Assembly (NCBI GenBank): GCA_913776795.1
Contig: CAJYRH010000613.1
Coordinates: 1-5,523, forward strand
Direction of reading: 5' to 3'
DNA: 5,523 nt
Source of the DNA: an uncultured Pseudorhodoferax sp.
GTDB lineage: Bacteria > Pseudomonadota > Gammaproteobacteria > Burkholderiales > Burkholderiaceae
In this document: positions 5,513 to 5,523 of the stretch, piece after piece
How the letters are laid out: each line of letters opens with the position of its first letter
How positions within the stretch are numbered: the first letter of the stretch is position 1
Notes under the pieces: model-generated
Databases searched by the model: none
What the model saw: the letters and a program-made list of their open reading frames with translations, nothing else
What the model was told of the DNA's origin: nothing
Translations under genes and position numbers: made by a program

Positions 5513-5523
5513 TCACATTAAGG

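Noticed and set aside
1..5523. Hidden defence, mobile or otherwise novel system
   Set aside because: All genes but one fall into known metabolic or regulatory families, with even base composition and no inserted elements, repeats or tRNA junctions.

Overview
The window is a high-GC, tightly packed chromosomal segment built around tricarboxylic acid (TCA) cycle genes. Gene order, the 328-residue malate dehydrogenase and the SdhC sequence suggest a betaproteobacterium of the Burkholderiales, probably a Comamonadaceae member (Comamonas/Delftia/Acidovorax type). That placement is from recognition, not from a search. Nothing looks mobile: I found no insertion sequence, tRNA, rRNA, CRISPR array or phage gene.

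Layout. Positions 1-3858 hold five genes on the minus strand, read right to left: mdh (malate dehydrogenase), tam (trans-aconitate 2-methyltransferase), a stand-alone CitE-like/HpcH-HpaI lyase, a small exported protein of unknown function with an Ala/Lys/Pro-rich linker, and the first 101 codons of acnB (aconitase B), which runs off the left edge. Gaps are 23 nt (mdh-tam), a 4-nt ATGA overlap (tam-lyase), about 2 nt (lyase-exported protein) and 48 nt (exported protein-acnB), so this is very likely one operon. Positions 3859-4116 are a divergent control region with a 12-bp perfect palindrome flanked by extra half-sites, a good mdh promoter candidate and a weaker promoter for the opposite gene. 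Positions 4117-4929 (plus) encode a GntR-family regulator of the HutC/UTRA type. A strong hairpin follows its stop codon, and sdhC (succinate dehydrogenase cytochrome b556 subunit) starts at 5066 on the plus strand. The window ends 11 bases after the sdhC stop, before any sdhD start.

How the genes fit together. Aconitase, malate dehydrogenase and succinate dehydrogenase are core TCA enzymes. Tam fits as a damage-control enzyme: cis-aconitate released by aconitase isomerises spontaneously to trans-aconitate, an aconitase inhibitor, and Tam methylates it. The GntR protein sits between the two TCA gene sets and probably controls the divergent promoter region. The CitE-like lyase has no partner citrate lyase subunits here, so its substrate is open. 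The exported protein is the least explained gene. Its C-terminal half has a two-cysteine pattern reminiscent of the MliC/PliC lysozyme-inhibitor fold, which is a hypothesis only.
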